Below, in pieces: positions 1 through 11,623 of a stretch of DNA of 64,000 bases; position 1 is the first letter of the stretch; every line of letters begins with the position of its first letter. The notes under the pieces were generated by a model. That model did no database searches. It had not been told where the DNA came from and saw nothing but the letters and a program-made list of their open reading frames with translations. The position numbers and the translations under genes are program-made. The DNA is from Entoloma clypeatum. Taxonomy: Eukaryota > Basidiomycota > Agaricomycetes > Agaricales > Entolomataceae. Location of the stretch: the NCBI GenBank assembly GCA_963565915.1, contig OY751495.1, positions 3,038,001-3,102,000 on the forward strand, in the 5' to 3' direction.

Positions 1-2978
1 TCTATTAAACGGACTTGCTTGCGAACAGAACCTCCCCACGCGAGGAATACCACCCATAGCAATTCTAAATGCGGATGGATCACCAAATCGACAACAGAAA
101 GCGAGCCAACTTGCCGAAGTCAAGCTGGATTTGGGAGCACATCAGGAAACCATGGAAGCAATGGTACTAGACATTGGGAGGACGGACATGCTCTTGGGAC
201 ATGACTGGTTGGTACACCACAACCCCACAATCAATTGGACAACCGGCGCGGTAACATTTAACCGGTGCCCAACAACATGTCGGACCAAACACTCGGATTT
301 TAGGATTAACCTTAATGGTCGCAAACACCGGGTTCGCATGGTTGAGGTGCGCGACAAAGATGCACCCAAAAAGTCGGATCAGAAATGGAAGCCTGGAGAC
401 CCTATTTTGGAAGCTGTCACTCCCACACCACCTCCCACAAACAAACGACCCTCATATGTTGAATGATTTGCTCATCTTTTCGAGAAAGAGAACTTTGACA
501 AGATCCCAAAGGAGAGGGAATGGGACCATGGTATCGAACTTACACCGGACGCACCAAAGGAACTAGGGGGAAATACATATCTGATGACGCAAAAGGAACA
601 AGAAGAATTGGACGCATTCATTGACGAGGGTCTAGCAACGGGAAAGATCCGCCCGTCCAAATCCCCTTATGCCTCCCCTTGCTTCTTCATCAACAAAAAG
701 GATGGCTCCAAACGATTGGTACAAGATTACCGCATGGTCAATAAATTCATGGTCAAAGACAAGTTCCCACTCCCATGAATACCCGATCTCCTGGACGTAC
801 TGAAAGATGCGGTCTACTTCAATAAAATGGACATCATGTGGGGCTATAACAACGTCCGGATTAAGGAGGGCGATGAATGGAAAGCTGCCTTCCTCACCAG
901 TCGAGGATTGTTCGAACCATTGGTCATGTTTTTCGGTCTTTGCAACTCCCCGGGAACATTCTCTCGAATGATGGCTAGTCTATTCCGGGACCAGATCCGC
1001 CGACGTATCTGCGTGATCTACATGGATGACATCGTGGTTATCAGTAAAACCAAGGAAGAACTCACGCGAAACACCAAAGAGATCCTGCAGATCCTATCGG
1101 ACAATGATTTGTTCCTAAAGGAGAAGAAGTGTTTATGGGAAGTAACAAAATGTCCTATATTGGGATATGTGGCTGGTGAGGGATGTGTTGAGATGGAAAC
1201 TGAGAAGGTGGATACAATTCGAAACTGGCGAGCACCCACATCAAAAAAGGAAGTTCAGAAGTTCCTTGGATTTGCTAACTTCTATCAACGATTTATTGAA
1301 GGGTACTCAAACATCGCAAAGCCTCTCACCGCGCTCACAGGCGGTATGGCATTTACTTGGGGACCAACAGAGCAGCAAGCCTTTGAAGGTCGAACCACAG
1401 GACAGTGACCAAATGCTCAAGGAGGGACTATTCTTGAAACGATTGGAATCAGAAGATGTGGTACAAATGGAGATGTTCACGGAGGAACAATTCTTTGAAG
1501 GGGGTGAAACATCTGATTCCATCAAAATTGGAAACATCACAACCATTGAAAATCCGTGGATCGCACGCATCAAGGGTTCAAACCGCATGGAGACACAAGT
1601 AGACCAGGGTCTAAAGAGGAATCCTCATTGGTATCAACAGGAAAACGGCAGCACATATGCAGGCGAACGAGTCTATGTCCCGCCAGATCCACAATTGCGA
1701 CAAGAATTGATGTTTGAATCACACAATGCGCCAGTGGCTGGACATCCAGGACAGTACCGGACACATGAACTCCTCACTCGCACCTACTGGTGGCCTACCA
1801 TACTGCATGATGTGAAGAAGTACGTGAAGGGTTGCGACACTTGTCAACGCAACAAGATTAACCGACAAAAGCGACATGCTCCGCTACATCCCCCTGCAGC
1901 ACCAAGTCACCCATGGGAAGACATAGGAATTGACGTCGTGGGACCGATACCAGAATCTGATGGAAAAAACGCAATTCTGGTCATCACGGATAGACATTCA
2001 AAGATGCTTCACCTCATTCCGACAACCGTGGAACTATCGGCTGAAGGATTAGCCAAGATCTATCGGGATCAGATATGGAAGCTTCATGGGATCCCCAAGA
2101 AGATCATCAGCGATAGGGGACCACAGTTCGCTGCGAAGTTCATGGAGATACTCTGCCGCATGTTAGGGATCAAGAGGAACCTGTCCACCGCATACCACCC
2201 ACAGACTGATGGACAGGCCGAGCGATCGCATCAGGAAACAGAAGCATTCTTACGAAACTTTGTCAACCATCTACAGGATGATTGGGCAGAATGGATCGCA
2301 ATCGCAGAGTTCCAGTACAATGACAAAGAACACCAGGCAACGAAGCACACCCCATTCTACCTCAACTACGGTTTACATCCATGGAAGGGAGAACTCGTAT
2401 TAGAAGATACCAATCCGGCTGCCAACGACTTCTTGAAAAAACTCAAACAGGCACGAGAAGAAGCCAATGCTGCGCTGAAACAAGCACAGGATCAGATGAA
2501 GAAGACAGTTGACACACGGCGAAGTCCATCTCGGGACTACCGCATCGGAGACAAGGTGTGGCTGGAAGGGACTAACATCAGGACCGATCAACCCTCAAAG
2601 AAACTTGATGCACTCCGACATGGACCATTCAAAGTCCTAGAGAAGAAAGGAGCTAGCACGTACCTTCTTGATCTTCCGAAGACTTGGAAGATGATTCACC
2701 CTGTGTTCAACGAGACCCTGTTGTCACCATATGAAACTCCGAAGTACGCCATCCAGAAAAAGAAACCAGCCCCTGATCCGATCATCGTCAAAGGACGAGA
2801 AGAGTACCATGTGTCTACGATCCTGGACTCTCGAAAGCTCCGCGGAAAGATCCAGTACCTCGTCCAGTGGGAAGGATATGGCCCAGAAGAGAACACATGG
2901 GAACCTCGAACTAATGTTCAGAACGCTCAAGATTTGATCCGTGATTTCCATTGGCAGAACCCGTCGCGTCCACGATAA
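1..2978 (+). pseudogene. gypsy-1 pol remnant (protease, RT, integrase, chromodomain)
   Basis: Decayed pol of a chromovirus. In order: retropepsin tail (LLGHDWLVHHNP near 190-230), reverse transcriptase with YMDD (about 1018-1030), then a jump into the integrase with H2C2 zinc finger, DDE residues (DVVGP, SDRGPQF, QAERSHQE) and a C-terminal chromodomain (YLVQWEGYGPEENTWEP, about 2857-2910). The RNase H domain is deleted at about 1390, out of frame. Stops at 464-466 and 776-778 are TGA where the sister copy has CGA. From 1390 to 2978 the integrase-chromodomain frame is uninterrupted. Not functional as it stands. Confidence 0.92.
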
Positions 2979-3346
2979 AAAACACCTGTTGAAATCAGCA
3001 ACAGCATCGACCTCATCAGTCTAAAACCCACTGAGTTCTCCGCTCCGTCTTCAATATAGCTACTCCATTCTTCCTCTATCTCTCCAACATCCTCCGCACC
3101 ATGTCCACCGCTACCACCACATCCACTGAAACCAACCCCGCCATCACTGCCCTCATGGGTGAAGCCCTCTCCATGAGAGACCAGATTCACGCGCTAGAAG
3201 CCTCGCTCGCCGACATCCTGCATCGACAGATGCACATCCGCCTCCATTCTTTATCCGACCTCCCCATCGCACCCACCACCAAAGAGAAACAAATCCTCGG
3301 GAACTACACCCGTACGCTGGTCGTTGAAAACCGGCGCATCTGACTA

Positions 3347-3655
3347 TGTTGAAACTTTTCCCATCACGTAGATTAGATTAGATTAGATTACATCATGTGA
3401 CCTTTACATATCTTCATTACATACTTGTTTGGTTGGTACAAACAGTAGTACGGTATATAAGACCAGGAAACTGTCAATATCAACAAGTTGTCTCTTGACT
3501 CTTAACCAGCTCCATTGCTCTTACCAGCCTCAACCGCTCTCACCAGCCTCACCCCTCCCAAACCATGTAAGTGGCTAGAATGGTCATGTAGAGTACTTCC
3601 ACTGTAGCTGGTTGCTCAGTACATCTGTGGCTAACGCCCAGGTGGAACTTCAACA
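3347..3655 (+). repeat. copia 5' LTR
   Basis: 309 bp, begins TGTTGAAAC and ends TTCAACA. A short GATTA tandem array lies at about 3371-3391 and a TATATAA box at 3454-3460. Confidence 0.96.
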
Positions 3656-3670
3656 GGTTATGGGCCCCGG
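3656..3670 (+). promoter_or_regulatory. copia primer-binding site, half-tRNA type
   Basis: GGTTATGGGCCCCGG follows the 5' LTR directly. Its first 12 bases are complementary to the anticodon arm of initiator tRNA-Met (GGGCCCATAACC), the internal-fragment priming known for Drosophila copia. This is a match by eye to a known tRNA motif; primer use is inferred. Confidence 0.7.
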
Positions 3671-4017
3671 ATAGCAGAGGGACTTGGGAAACGCTGGCAA
3701 CAGCGAGTACCTGCCCACTCTACCCTGGTTGGCAAAGAACCGATCGAAAGATCTAGGTTCTGAGTCTTACTTCTTCACATATGAACCTGGGAACGTCATT
3801 ATGACAAGTACCTGTCATGAGACGTCCCTAAGGGGATTGACCTAGTACACTCCATGTGGAAACGTTGATCGCACCTTATACGTTTCTGACATATAAAGGG
3901 TTTTCCCGTGACTGCTATTCCTAAAGGGAATATGTCATAAGGAATCATTTAATTGTTTTCTTGAATCATATTCATAACACATCACTGATTGGGAACCCTT
4001 TCTTAGATTCATCTACA

Positions 4018-7000
4018 ATGTCTACCTCTCGTTCTGCCCTCGAAACCATCACCGCCTTTGACGGCATTGACTACCAGAGCTGGGCCGAGAAAATGAAGTC
4101 TTACCTCCTCCATCAAGGAGTCTGGCGCATTGTCTCTGGCGACATCACTCGTCCCGTGATCGCCGACTTCACCACTATGGTCTCCACTCCCGGTCCCACC
4201 GCCGCTGCTCCTCCTGTGCTGGTTACCACTGTTGACCAGCCCGGCTTCCGCAAGGAAGAAAAGGCCTGGATTAGGGACGACAACACAGCCCTTGGAGCGA
4301 TCCGTCTGAAAGTCTCTGAGGCAATCAGGCGACACATTAAAGACAGCACCTCGGCACTTGGCGCATGGAAAACGCTGAAGGATGCCTACTCCAAGGTATC
4401 CCCGGCTGTCATCTTCGGCGACTTCAAGGCCGCCGCCACCTACAAGCTGTCTGGACGCGACCCCGTGGCTGAAATCGAACGCCTGGGGTCTCTTTTCGCC
4501 CGGCTCGCCGATTCGAGCTTTATCGTCCCCGATCTGATGCAGGCAATGATCCTGGCCAATGCAATTCCCGACGCCTGGTCGTCACTCTCCACCGCCCTTT
4601 TCCAGGTCTACGACGCCGATGATTTCACCTACAAAGCCGTCGCCGAAAGCATCATCTCTGAATACCGGCGCAAGTATGCGGTAGGGTCTACTCGGGCGTC
4701 CAACGAGCAGGCCCGGAAAATCTCCGGGACAAAGCGCAAGGGGCAGGACCCCAAATGGGAAAAGCAGCAAAAGCCGAGTACCTGGCAGAACGATGCTGAC
4801 AAGCAGCCTAACTCGACCGACCATAGTACCGCTTCTGAAAAGAAGAAGGGAAAAGGACGCTGGCGCAATCAGAAGAAAAACACCAACACTGCGGACAACG
4901 CGTCCGAACATGTGGAGGAAACGGTTGAGTTTGTTGCTCCCGCCATCCACTTCCCTCCTCTTCCGGCACCGTCCTTCACCACCGTCACTGGTCGCGGGAA
5001 AACGACAAGTACCGCCCAGCCCGATTCCGCAAGAATGCAGTCGCTCCTGCAGCGTATGAACCCGCCTCCTTCCCAGTACACTGGACTTCCATCTGGAAAA
5101 CCGTCCATGTGGAAAAAGAATGACCATGTTCGCAAACTCGCGCGCGGCATTGGTGCTCGCCCCTCAGGGTCAAACCTTCGCATTCTGGATACGATTATCC
5201 CAGAAGAAGACGAAAGACCGTCCAAGCAGCGTCGAGTTACTCCGCCACTGGACCAAACCCTTAGGATGATGGACATAGACCATCAGAGCGAGCGTATGGG
5301 GCCGGATCAATTCGAAGATGGGCTTATTGAACTTGACGGTTCGTCATCTCCCTCTCCTGAATCTGACCAATTAAGGAAAGCTAATAACACCTCCTTTCAG
5401 ACGTGTAAAATATTAGCTAGTACTAGTGCAGAATGTATGGATCATATTGACAGCGATCTATATAAAAAATATACAAAGCACTTTGCGTCATGCACACACT
5501 GTAAGGAGAAAGAACGCGCACAATGGATCTTAGACTCCGGTGCCTCATTACACTTTACCCATGAGTTCAAGGACTTTGCATACTACAGGCCTCTCAAGGC
5601 TAAGCGATTTGTCCAAACAGCTGCAAAGGGAAAGAAACTGGAGATACTCGGAGTTGGGGCCGTTCCAGTATGGCATACCCTAAATGGGGAAACTAAAACC
5701 CATCTCCTACGACCGGTATTTTATATTCCGGATATGGACACACATCTATTGTCCCTAGGCGTCTTCCTTAACCATGGTTACAAAGTTGATGGAATGCGCG
5801 GAGAAATTAATATCTCTAAAGGGCTGAACAAAATACAGTTTTCGCCTCATTTCATCGGACAAACCATTTACTGGTTAGACACTGAAATACGCTATGACCA
5901 AATCCACGTGATCTCTAGCGAAATCACTGTTGAAACCTGGCATAAACACCTTGGCCACCCAAATGACCAGGCGCTCAATAAAATTCCCACCAGTACCAAA
6001 GGAGTACCCAGAACGTTAGTACATGAGAAATCACAGGAAAGCTGCACGGGGTGTCTCAAAGGGAAAATGCCGAATCAGTCATACCCCAATTCAATGACGA
6101 GGGCTGTCAAACCCTTCGATCTGATTCATTCAGACCTGAAACAGATATCCACGGCATCGTACCACAAGTACAAATACTTCCTCATGTTTTTGGATGATTT
6201 TTCATCTCATGTCTGGGTCGTCTTGCTTAGAAAAAAGTCTGGTGCCATCACGGCACTGAGACAGTTTCTTGCAATGATCCAGAACCAATTTGCCGCTACT
6301 CCTAAGAAGTGGCGAGTTGATGGAGGTGGAGAATTTGACGAATACAAAGATGTACTTGCCGATCATGGAATTCTGATCGACGTCACGCTCCCATATCAGC
6401 ACCAGCAGAATGGTAGAGCAGAAAGGATCAATCAAACACTATGGGAAAAATCTCAGGCATTGCGCTTCGACACATGCTTACCACCCATGTGGTGGGAATT
6501 CTGTTTGGAACACGCAGCATTTCTCTACAACAGAACCCCCATGCAGCGTCTTGAATGGAAAACCCCTTACTTCAGGGTGACCAATGAGATCCCCGACATG
6601 TCCGGCATCAGAGTATTTGGATGTCAAGCATATGTATATATCCCAAAGGAGAAACGTAGGAACTCCCTGGAATCAAGATCCCGATTGATGATTTATCTCG
6701 GATCGAAACCAGGGGTCAAAGGATACCGCTTCATGGATCCTGAGACCAACACGATTTTCATGGGAGGGAAAGCTATCTTTGATGAAAGCAAGTACCCTAG
6801 ATGCCATATTGACCTGTTGCCAGAAAACCACCCAGAAATGGAAAACCCAGAGCCGGCTGATGAATTTGAGGATCTCATTCCCGGCAGCAATGACGACGAT
6901 AGTCACAATGAAACACCTCATGACCCAGTTCCCATTGAACAGGATCAACCTGAATCAGACAACGAATTGCCTGCCAGTGAGCCTGATGATGAACCGCGAG

Positions 7001-8745
7001 TACCCACTCCGGAACCCGAGCAAGTACCAGATCAACCGATCAGGGAACGACGAGTTCGGAAGATGCCAGGAAGCATCTATGGGGAAGACACTCCAGCGTC
7101 TGATCTTGAAAAATTAGATCGAAGACGGAGATTGGGCGGTCAAACAGCATGGATGAATGACCTCCTGATGGAGGCGATATCAGTCCAAGTTGGCATTGTC
7201 GACATGTCCCATAAAGACATATACCCTCTTCCAAATAAAGAAGACTGGTATGCGGCTGAACGTAAAGAGCTAGACATGCTCAAACGCCGCGGGGTGATCA
7301 CAGAGCTAGTACCCCTGCCTGCAGGAAGGAAAGCTCTAAGGAACAAATGGGTTTACAACGAAAAGTCCGACGGCCGCCTGAAAGCACGTCTCGTCGCAAA
7401 AGGCTTTTCACAGGTTGAAGGGATCGACTTTGATCAGATCTTCTCACCAGTCATAAGATATGAAACCGTCCGACTAATACTGGCATTGACAGCCCTTGAA
7501 GGGTGGTTCATGACACTTTTGGACGTCTCATCAGCCTTCCTCTATGGAACGCTCCGTGAGGTCATTTACATGCGACAGCCTGAGGGCTACATAGTAAAAG
7601 GGAAAGAACACCTCGTGTACCAACTATTCAAAGCTCTATATGGACTTAAGCAGGCCGCATTAGCCTGGTGGAGGGAACTTGATTCCTCCATGAAAAAGCT
7701 CGGCTTTGTCCGGCTTCACTCCAATGCGGGAGTGTTCATTCACAAAAGTACCAACGGGGAAATTGTAATCGCCGTCATCTATGTCGACGACTCTGCTTTT
7801 CTCGGCACAAACCGGGAATATACACTAGAGAAAAAGAAGGCCTTCATGACCACATGGGAATGTAGGGACCTAGGGCACCTTGTGCCTGATGGGGAACCGA
7901 AAGAATTTCTCTCTATCCAAATAAGGCAATGCGGGAAATGTATCTTCATCGATCAAGTACCTTACCTTGAGAAAATACTCGAACGAATGGGGATGAGCGA
8001 ATCTAACGCCACCCATACCCCACTTCCTATGGGCTACAAACCCATGATGTCCGAAGATGAACCCAATGCAGAACTTCAATCAAAGTACCAATCCGTCATC
8101 GGATCACTTCTATATCTGATGATTGGAACAAGGCCAGACATCTGTTTTGCCGTGATCAAAATGTCGCAATTTTCCGCAAATCCCACCAAACGCCATTTAG
8201 AAGTGGCTAGGGATATTTGCAGGTATCTGAAAGCGACAAAAAATTACGCAATCATGTATGATGGTGACTCAGGGAAAGGAATCTATGCATTCACAGACTC
8301 CGACTGGGTGTCAGATGAAAACACGAGGAGGTCTACCACTGGCTTCTTCATATCACTGGCGTCTGGAGCAGTGACATGGGTATCATCGGCGCAAAAGACC
8401 ATCGCCCTCTCTTCCACAGAAGCAGAGTATATGGCGTTATCAGACTGCAGTTGCGCAGCAACATGGCTGAGAAGCATGCTTGCCGAACTTGGAATGCAGA
8501 TCGGATCAGTACCGATCTACGGAGATAACAACGGCTCCATCTTCATCGCATCCAACCCTGTAACTGAGAAGCGATCCAAGCACATTGACGTGTGATTCCA
8601 CTTCGTCAGAGAAAAAGTCTCCGAAGGGATAATTACGGTCGAATTTATTGAAGGAGTGAACAACCCTGCAGACCTCTTAACTAAGAATCTGGGAAAAATC
8701 CTCTTTTCCAAGTTTATCCCATACTTCGGATTGATAAAAAACTAG
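4018..8745 (+). pseudogene. copia gag-pol polyprotein with one nonsense codon
   Basis: Start chosen at ATG 4018; an upstream in-frame stretch has no ATG. Order: Gag-like N-terminus (about residues 1-240), protease DSGAS (about codon 505), HHCC zinc finger (WHKHLGHPN, CTGCLKGK), integrase D..D..E (HSDLK, VDGGGEF, GRAERINQ), copia reverse transcriptase (KARLVAKGFSQ, LDVSSAFLYG, YVDD) and RNase H (STEAEYMALSD, KHIDV). No classical CCHC knuckle seen. TGA at 8593-8595 interrupts the conserved KHIDVR(F/Y)HF motif; a CGA codon is expected. The frame continues to TAG at 8743-8745. Otherwise open over about 1575 codons. Confidence 0.93.
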
Positions 8746-8813
8746 GCGAAACAAAGTACCTATATATATATGTGGGAAAAAGTAAGATGTATTTAGAAAT
8801 ATGTACTAAATAT

Positions 8814-8819
8814 GGGGGG
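8814..8819 (+). promoter_or_regulatory. copia polypurine tract
   Basis: GGGGGG immediately upstream of the 3' LTR at 8820, the usual plus-strand priming position. Confidence 0.75.
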
Positions 8820-9128
8820 TGTTGAAACTTTTCCCATCACGTAGATTAGATTAGATTAGATTACATCATGTGACCTTTACATATCTTCATTACATACTTG
8901 TTTGGTTGGTACAAACAGTAGTACGGTATATAAGACCAGGAAACTGTCAATATCAACAAGTTGTCTCTTGACTCTTAACCAGCTCCATTGCTCTTACCAG
9001 CCTCAACCGCTATCACCAGCCTCACCCCTCCCAAACCATGTAAGTGGCTAGAATGGTCATGTAGAGTACTTCCACTGTAGCTGGTTGCTCAGTACATCTG
9101 TGGCTAACGCCCAGGTGGAACTTCAACA
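8820..9128 (+). repeat. copia 3' LTR
   Basis: 309 bp, same length as the 5' LTR and identical except for one C/A difference in the CCGCT(C/A)TCACC stretch. Confidence 0.96.
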
Positions 9129-9284
9129 GACTAGCCGTCCGGAGTCTCGAGCTCGCCGTCGCCATCAACGAAGAGCTAATAGACAATTGGAGCCTCAAGG
9201 AGAATGGCTCCTGGACAAACAACGACGATGCCGGAGGATGGGGACAATGACTCTGTGAGGACACAGAGCTTGAGGAGGGGAACA

Positions 9285-9672
9285 TGTTACGGACTTACCG
9301 GTTTGTATGTTACACACTTTTCCCTTGCATTGTACCTTCGTCATTTCTTTGACTCATCGGACCGCTTATTCATTTACCTTTACTCTACCATTCTCCTTTA
9401 GTATACTTCGCTCCCGTGCTGACTTGCACTCCGCAGTAGGGATTACTCAGTCCGCAGTCGTCTGACTCACTTCGCACTGCCTTTCCGCAGTTACTGACTC
9501 ATCCGCACTGCCTTCCGCAGCTACTGACTCACTCGCTACCGCTCGTAGCCAGTACTATATAAACCCCATGTACCATAGCTACATTCCTTAGATTTAGCAA
9601 TCACTTTGCTCTTCGCCTTTCCACTTCCTGCAGACTCTGCCCGAACCTTGGAACGGTTTGTTAAGCATAACA
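9285..9672 (+). repeat. 3' LTR of gypsy-1
   Basis: 388-bp LTR beginning TGTTACGGACT and ending GCATAACA, with TG...CA ends matching the LTRs at 22523-22891 and 28736-29134 in inverse orientation. A TATATAAA box is at about 9556-9563. The U3 contains short repeats of the type GACTCA..CCGCAG. Confidence 0.9.
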
Positions 9673-9849
9673 GTTCTGATTCATGCTGAGTGTGTGTTGC
9701 GACATATTTGTTCCCTCTTCTTCCACAACCACCACCTTTCTCTCCCGCATCCCCCCATGTTCACCACAGCTGTACATAACGGTATCTTGTTCTTTATGGC
9801 CCGTTTATTCCCTTGGCTGATTCGGTTGGCAAAAATCTAGCAACGTCAA

Positions 9850-10337
9850 TGAGATCATCAAGAAGCTCATACACATAAGTATACCCCATTCCCCGGTACG
9901 TCCTGACGAAGTCAAAGTTAACCTCTATATATCACTCATTGTCAATCATCCTATACTCTCAGGGTGGCTTTACTCCACGCACCAGACCGTTCAACCACCC
10001 CGTCATCATCTCAAGCATTCGAGATTGCTTCCTTGCAGGATCAATTGTGGAGTGCTCCGCCTTGTGTCTCACATCAAACATGGGGAAGGAGCCATGCGAT
10101 TCAAAGTTGGAGGTTCCCGCATTGATGCTCTGCCTCATCGCGGTCGCTGTGACTGAATCGGTGGCTCCGTTTGAGCTCAGTCTAATCCTTCAACAGGTAC
10201 ATGCATCGGTTGGCTGTGCCCTCAATAATCATCTACAGTGTTACCTGACCGTGATGATGCAGGAATATTCGCTAATGCGGAATCATTTACCACTCGTTTA
10301 CTACTCTGTCACTCGTTTGTATCTTCACATGAAATGA
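9850..10337 (+). pseudogene. possible DUF6532-like gene fragment
   Basis: A candidate intron (9897-9960, GTACGT...CTCTCAG) joins a short exon to a frame reading PRTRPFNHPVI, then LEVPALMLCLIAVAV. The pattern of an xPFxHPxI motif, a helix, and an [EL]xP..M..L.A.AV helix recalls DUF6532, which is common in Agaricomycetes. The match is weak and from memory; no complete gene is visible. It could equally be chance coding potential. Confidence 0.3.
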
Positions 10338-10340
10338 AAA

Positions 10341-11623
10341 TCTGATTCTGTGTTCAACATCCAATGGCGTGAAATGAAATGGCATTCAATTATATAATGA
10401 TTCATTGGATGTCCGTAAGTTGTATGTTGATACACCATTGATGTAAAATGTTATTCCATTGGAACTGGATGGAACAGCCGAACTCCGATAGACTCTCATT
10501 TTGGTTCAATGGATCAATTAGTGTATATAGCGCACTTTCGGCCAGATTTACAACTATTAAGTTCCATTTCTGCATTTTTAATTCTACATTGGGTATATTA
10601 ACACATATAGGGTTTTCCTGATGTAGAGGGGAAGAAGCGCAAATGGATGTTGAGATGAGCTTCGATCTGTTGGCCAGCTCCAAAGGCGGCGACGTCGCGG
10701 CATCGTGGAAAGAAGGGAACGTAGATGCAAACAGGCCGCGTGTATCGTTCGAACTCCGGGGCACAGAGACCACCTTTAGTGTGGTTCCTTGTACGAGAGG
10801 AGGCAGAACGTGAGAGACAAGCTGATGCAGTGTGGCTTGTCACCAGGAGAGGTTCTGTGAGGTAATATTGCTTCTGACTGCGGTGACCGAGATATCGACT
10901 GAAACGCCCGGGCCATGGGGGTCTGGAGCTCTAGCAGATCGAATCTGGAGAGAATATGGCGACATTTGAGGATGAGAGGACGTGGATCAACTCATTTACT
11001 GTCACTGATCAGATCCTACCCCAAACCATTTAACTGCTTACTAGGTGACTAATGACTATGACATTGGCGCATGGGTATACTCTCAGCCATTTTTCTATTC
11101 GCAAGACTCCTGGCTTCCAGGCTTCCTTGTGTTTCAATAATCTACGACTCCCAGGCCTAACATCCTACGCTTCTGTTTTGTTCCTTCACCAACTTCTCCA
11201 GGCTCCGCGTATGGCGACTGGTCGCATCTTGGTATCTTGGCAATGGTATCTTCGACAAGGAATCCCTCTACTTGGCTAGCCATGTACGACTTCATACACC
11301 AGCCCGTCCGGACTTCTGGAATCCGGATCCGATCGCCGTTCACGAACTTTCTGGTGTTCGAACTCTCATGCCATCGCGTCTAATCAGATCTCTCGCTAGT
11401 CAAGATGGCTTACAGGGCAAGAATCCAACACCGACTCATCGCTTGGTCAATTTCACGGCAAGAACTGAATGTTTCAACCACTCCGGACGTGTTGGCATAT
11501 TCTCATCCTACGAGGCTTCCCGCAAGTATCTTGGTAACGCGATTTTATGTTCATGTAACGGCAAACTTGTCCCGTCTTTCGTTCAAGTAGCGAGCACCGT
11601 TCGACTAGTCCCTATCTTTCAAC
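10341..11623. other. intergenic, no gene recognised
   Basis: About 1.3 kb of mixed composition upstream of the metalloprotease gene. Open frames here lack recognisable domains or plausible intron structure. It probably holds the metalloprotease promoter at its right end. Confidence 0.5.

Larger units (their letters stand above)
3347..9128 (+). mobile_element. complete Ty1/copia retrotransposon
   Basis: Full-length element of 5782 bp with 309-bp LTRs and a 5-bp target duplication GACTA (3342-3346 and 9129-9133). The two LTRs differ at only one base that I can find, so the insertion is recent. A primer-binding site follows the 5' LTR and a GGGGGG polypurine tract precedes the 3' LTR. One long gag-pol ORF is interrupted near its end by a single TGA. 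It inserted in the accessory ORF of gypsy-1, so it is younger than that element. Confidence 0.97.
3101..9250 (+). pseudogene. accessory ORF3 of gypsy-1, split by copia insertion
   Basis: A small ORF lies between pol and the 3' LTR. It starts at ATG 3101 and runs to a TGA at 3341-3343, just where the copia element inserted; its C-terminal part resumes at 9134-9250 and ends in GWGQ then TGA. The sister element carries an intact 123-residue version (22926-23297, minus). Both share a predicted helical, coiled-coil-like core (MRDQIHALE, LHRQM, KEKQILGNY or EEKQILGNY). No known domain recognised. The stop at 3341 replaces a CGG/CGA arginine codon of the sister copy region. Confidence 0.7.
1..9672 (+). 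mobile_element. Ty3/gypsy chromovirus gypsy-1, 3' part, with nested copia
   Basis: The 3' portion of a chromodomain LTR retrotransposon enters from the left edge, so its gag and 5' LTR lie outside. It holds pol remnants, an accessory ORF and a 3' LTR ending at 9672. The related full copy at 22523-29134 shows what is missing: about 206 bp are lost after position 22 and about 443 bp (RNase H) after position 1390, both joined at 2-bp microhomologies. A complete copia element sits at 3347-9128. If the element is normal, the right target duplication would be GTTCT at 9673-9677. Confidence 0.93.
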
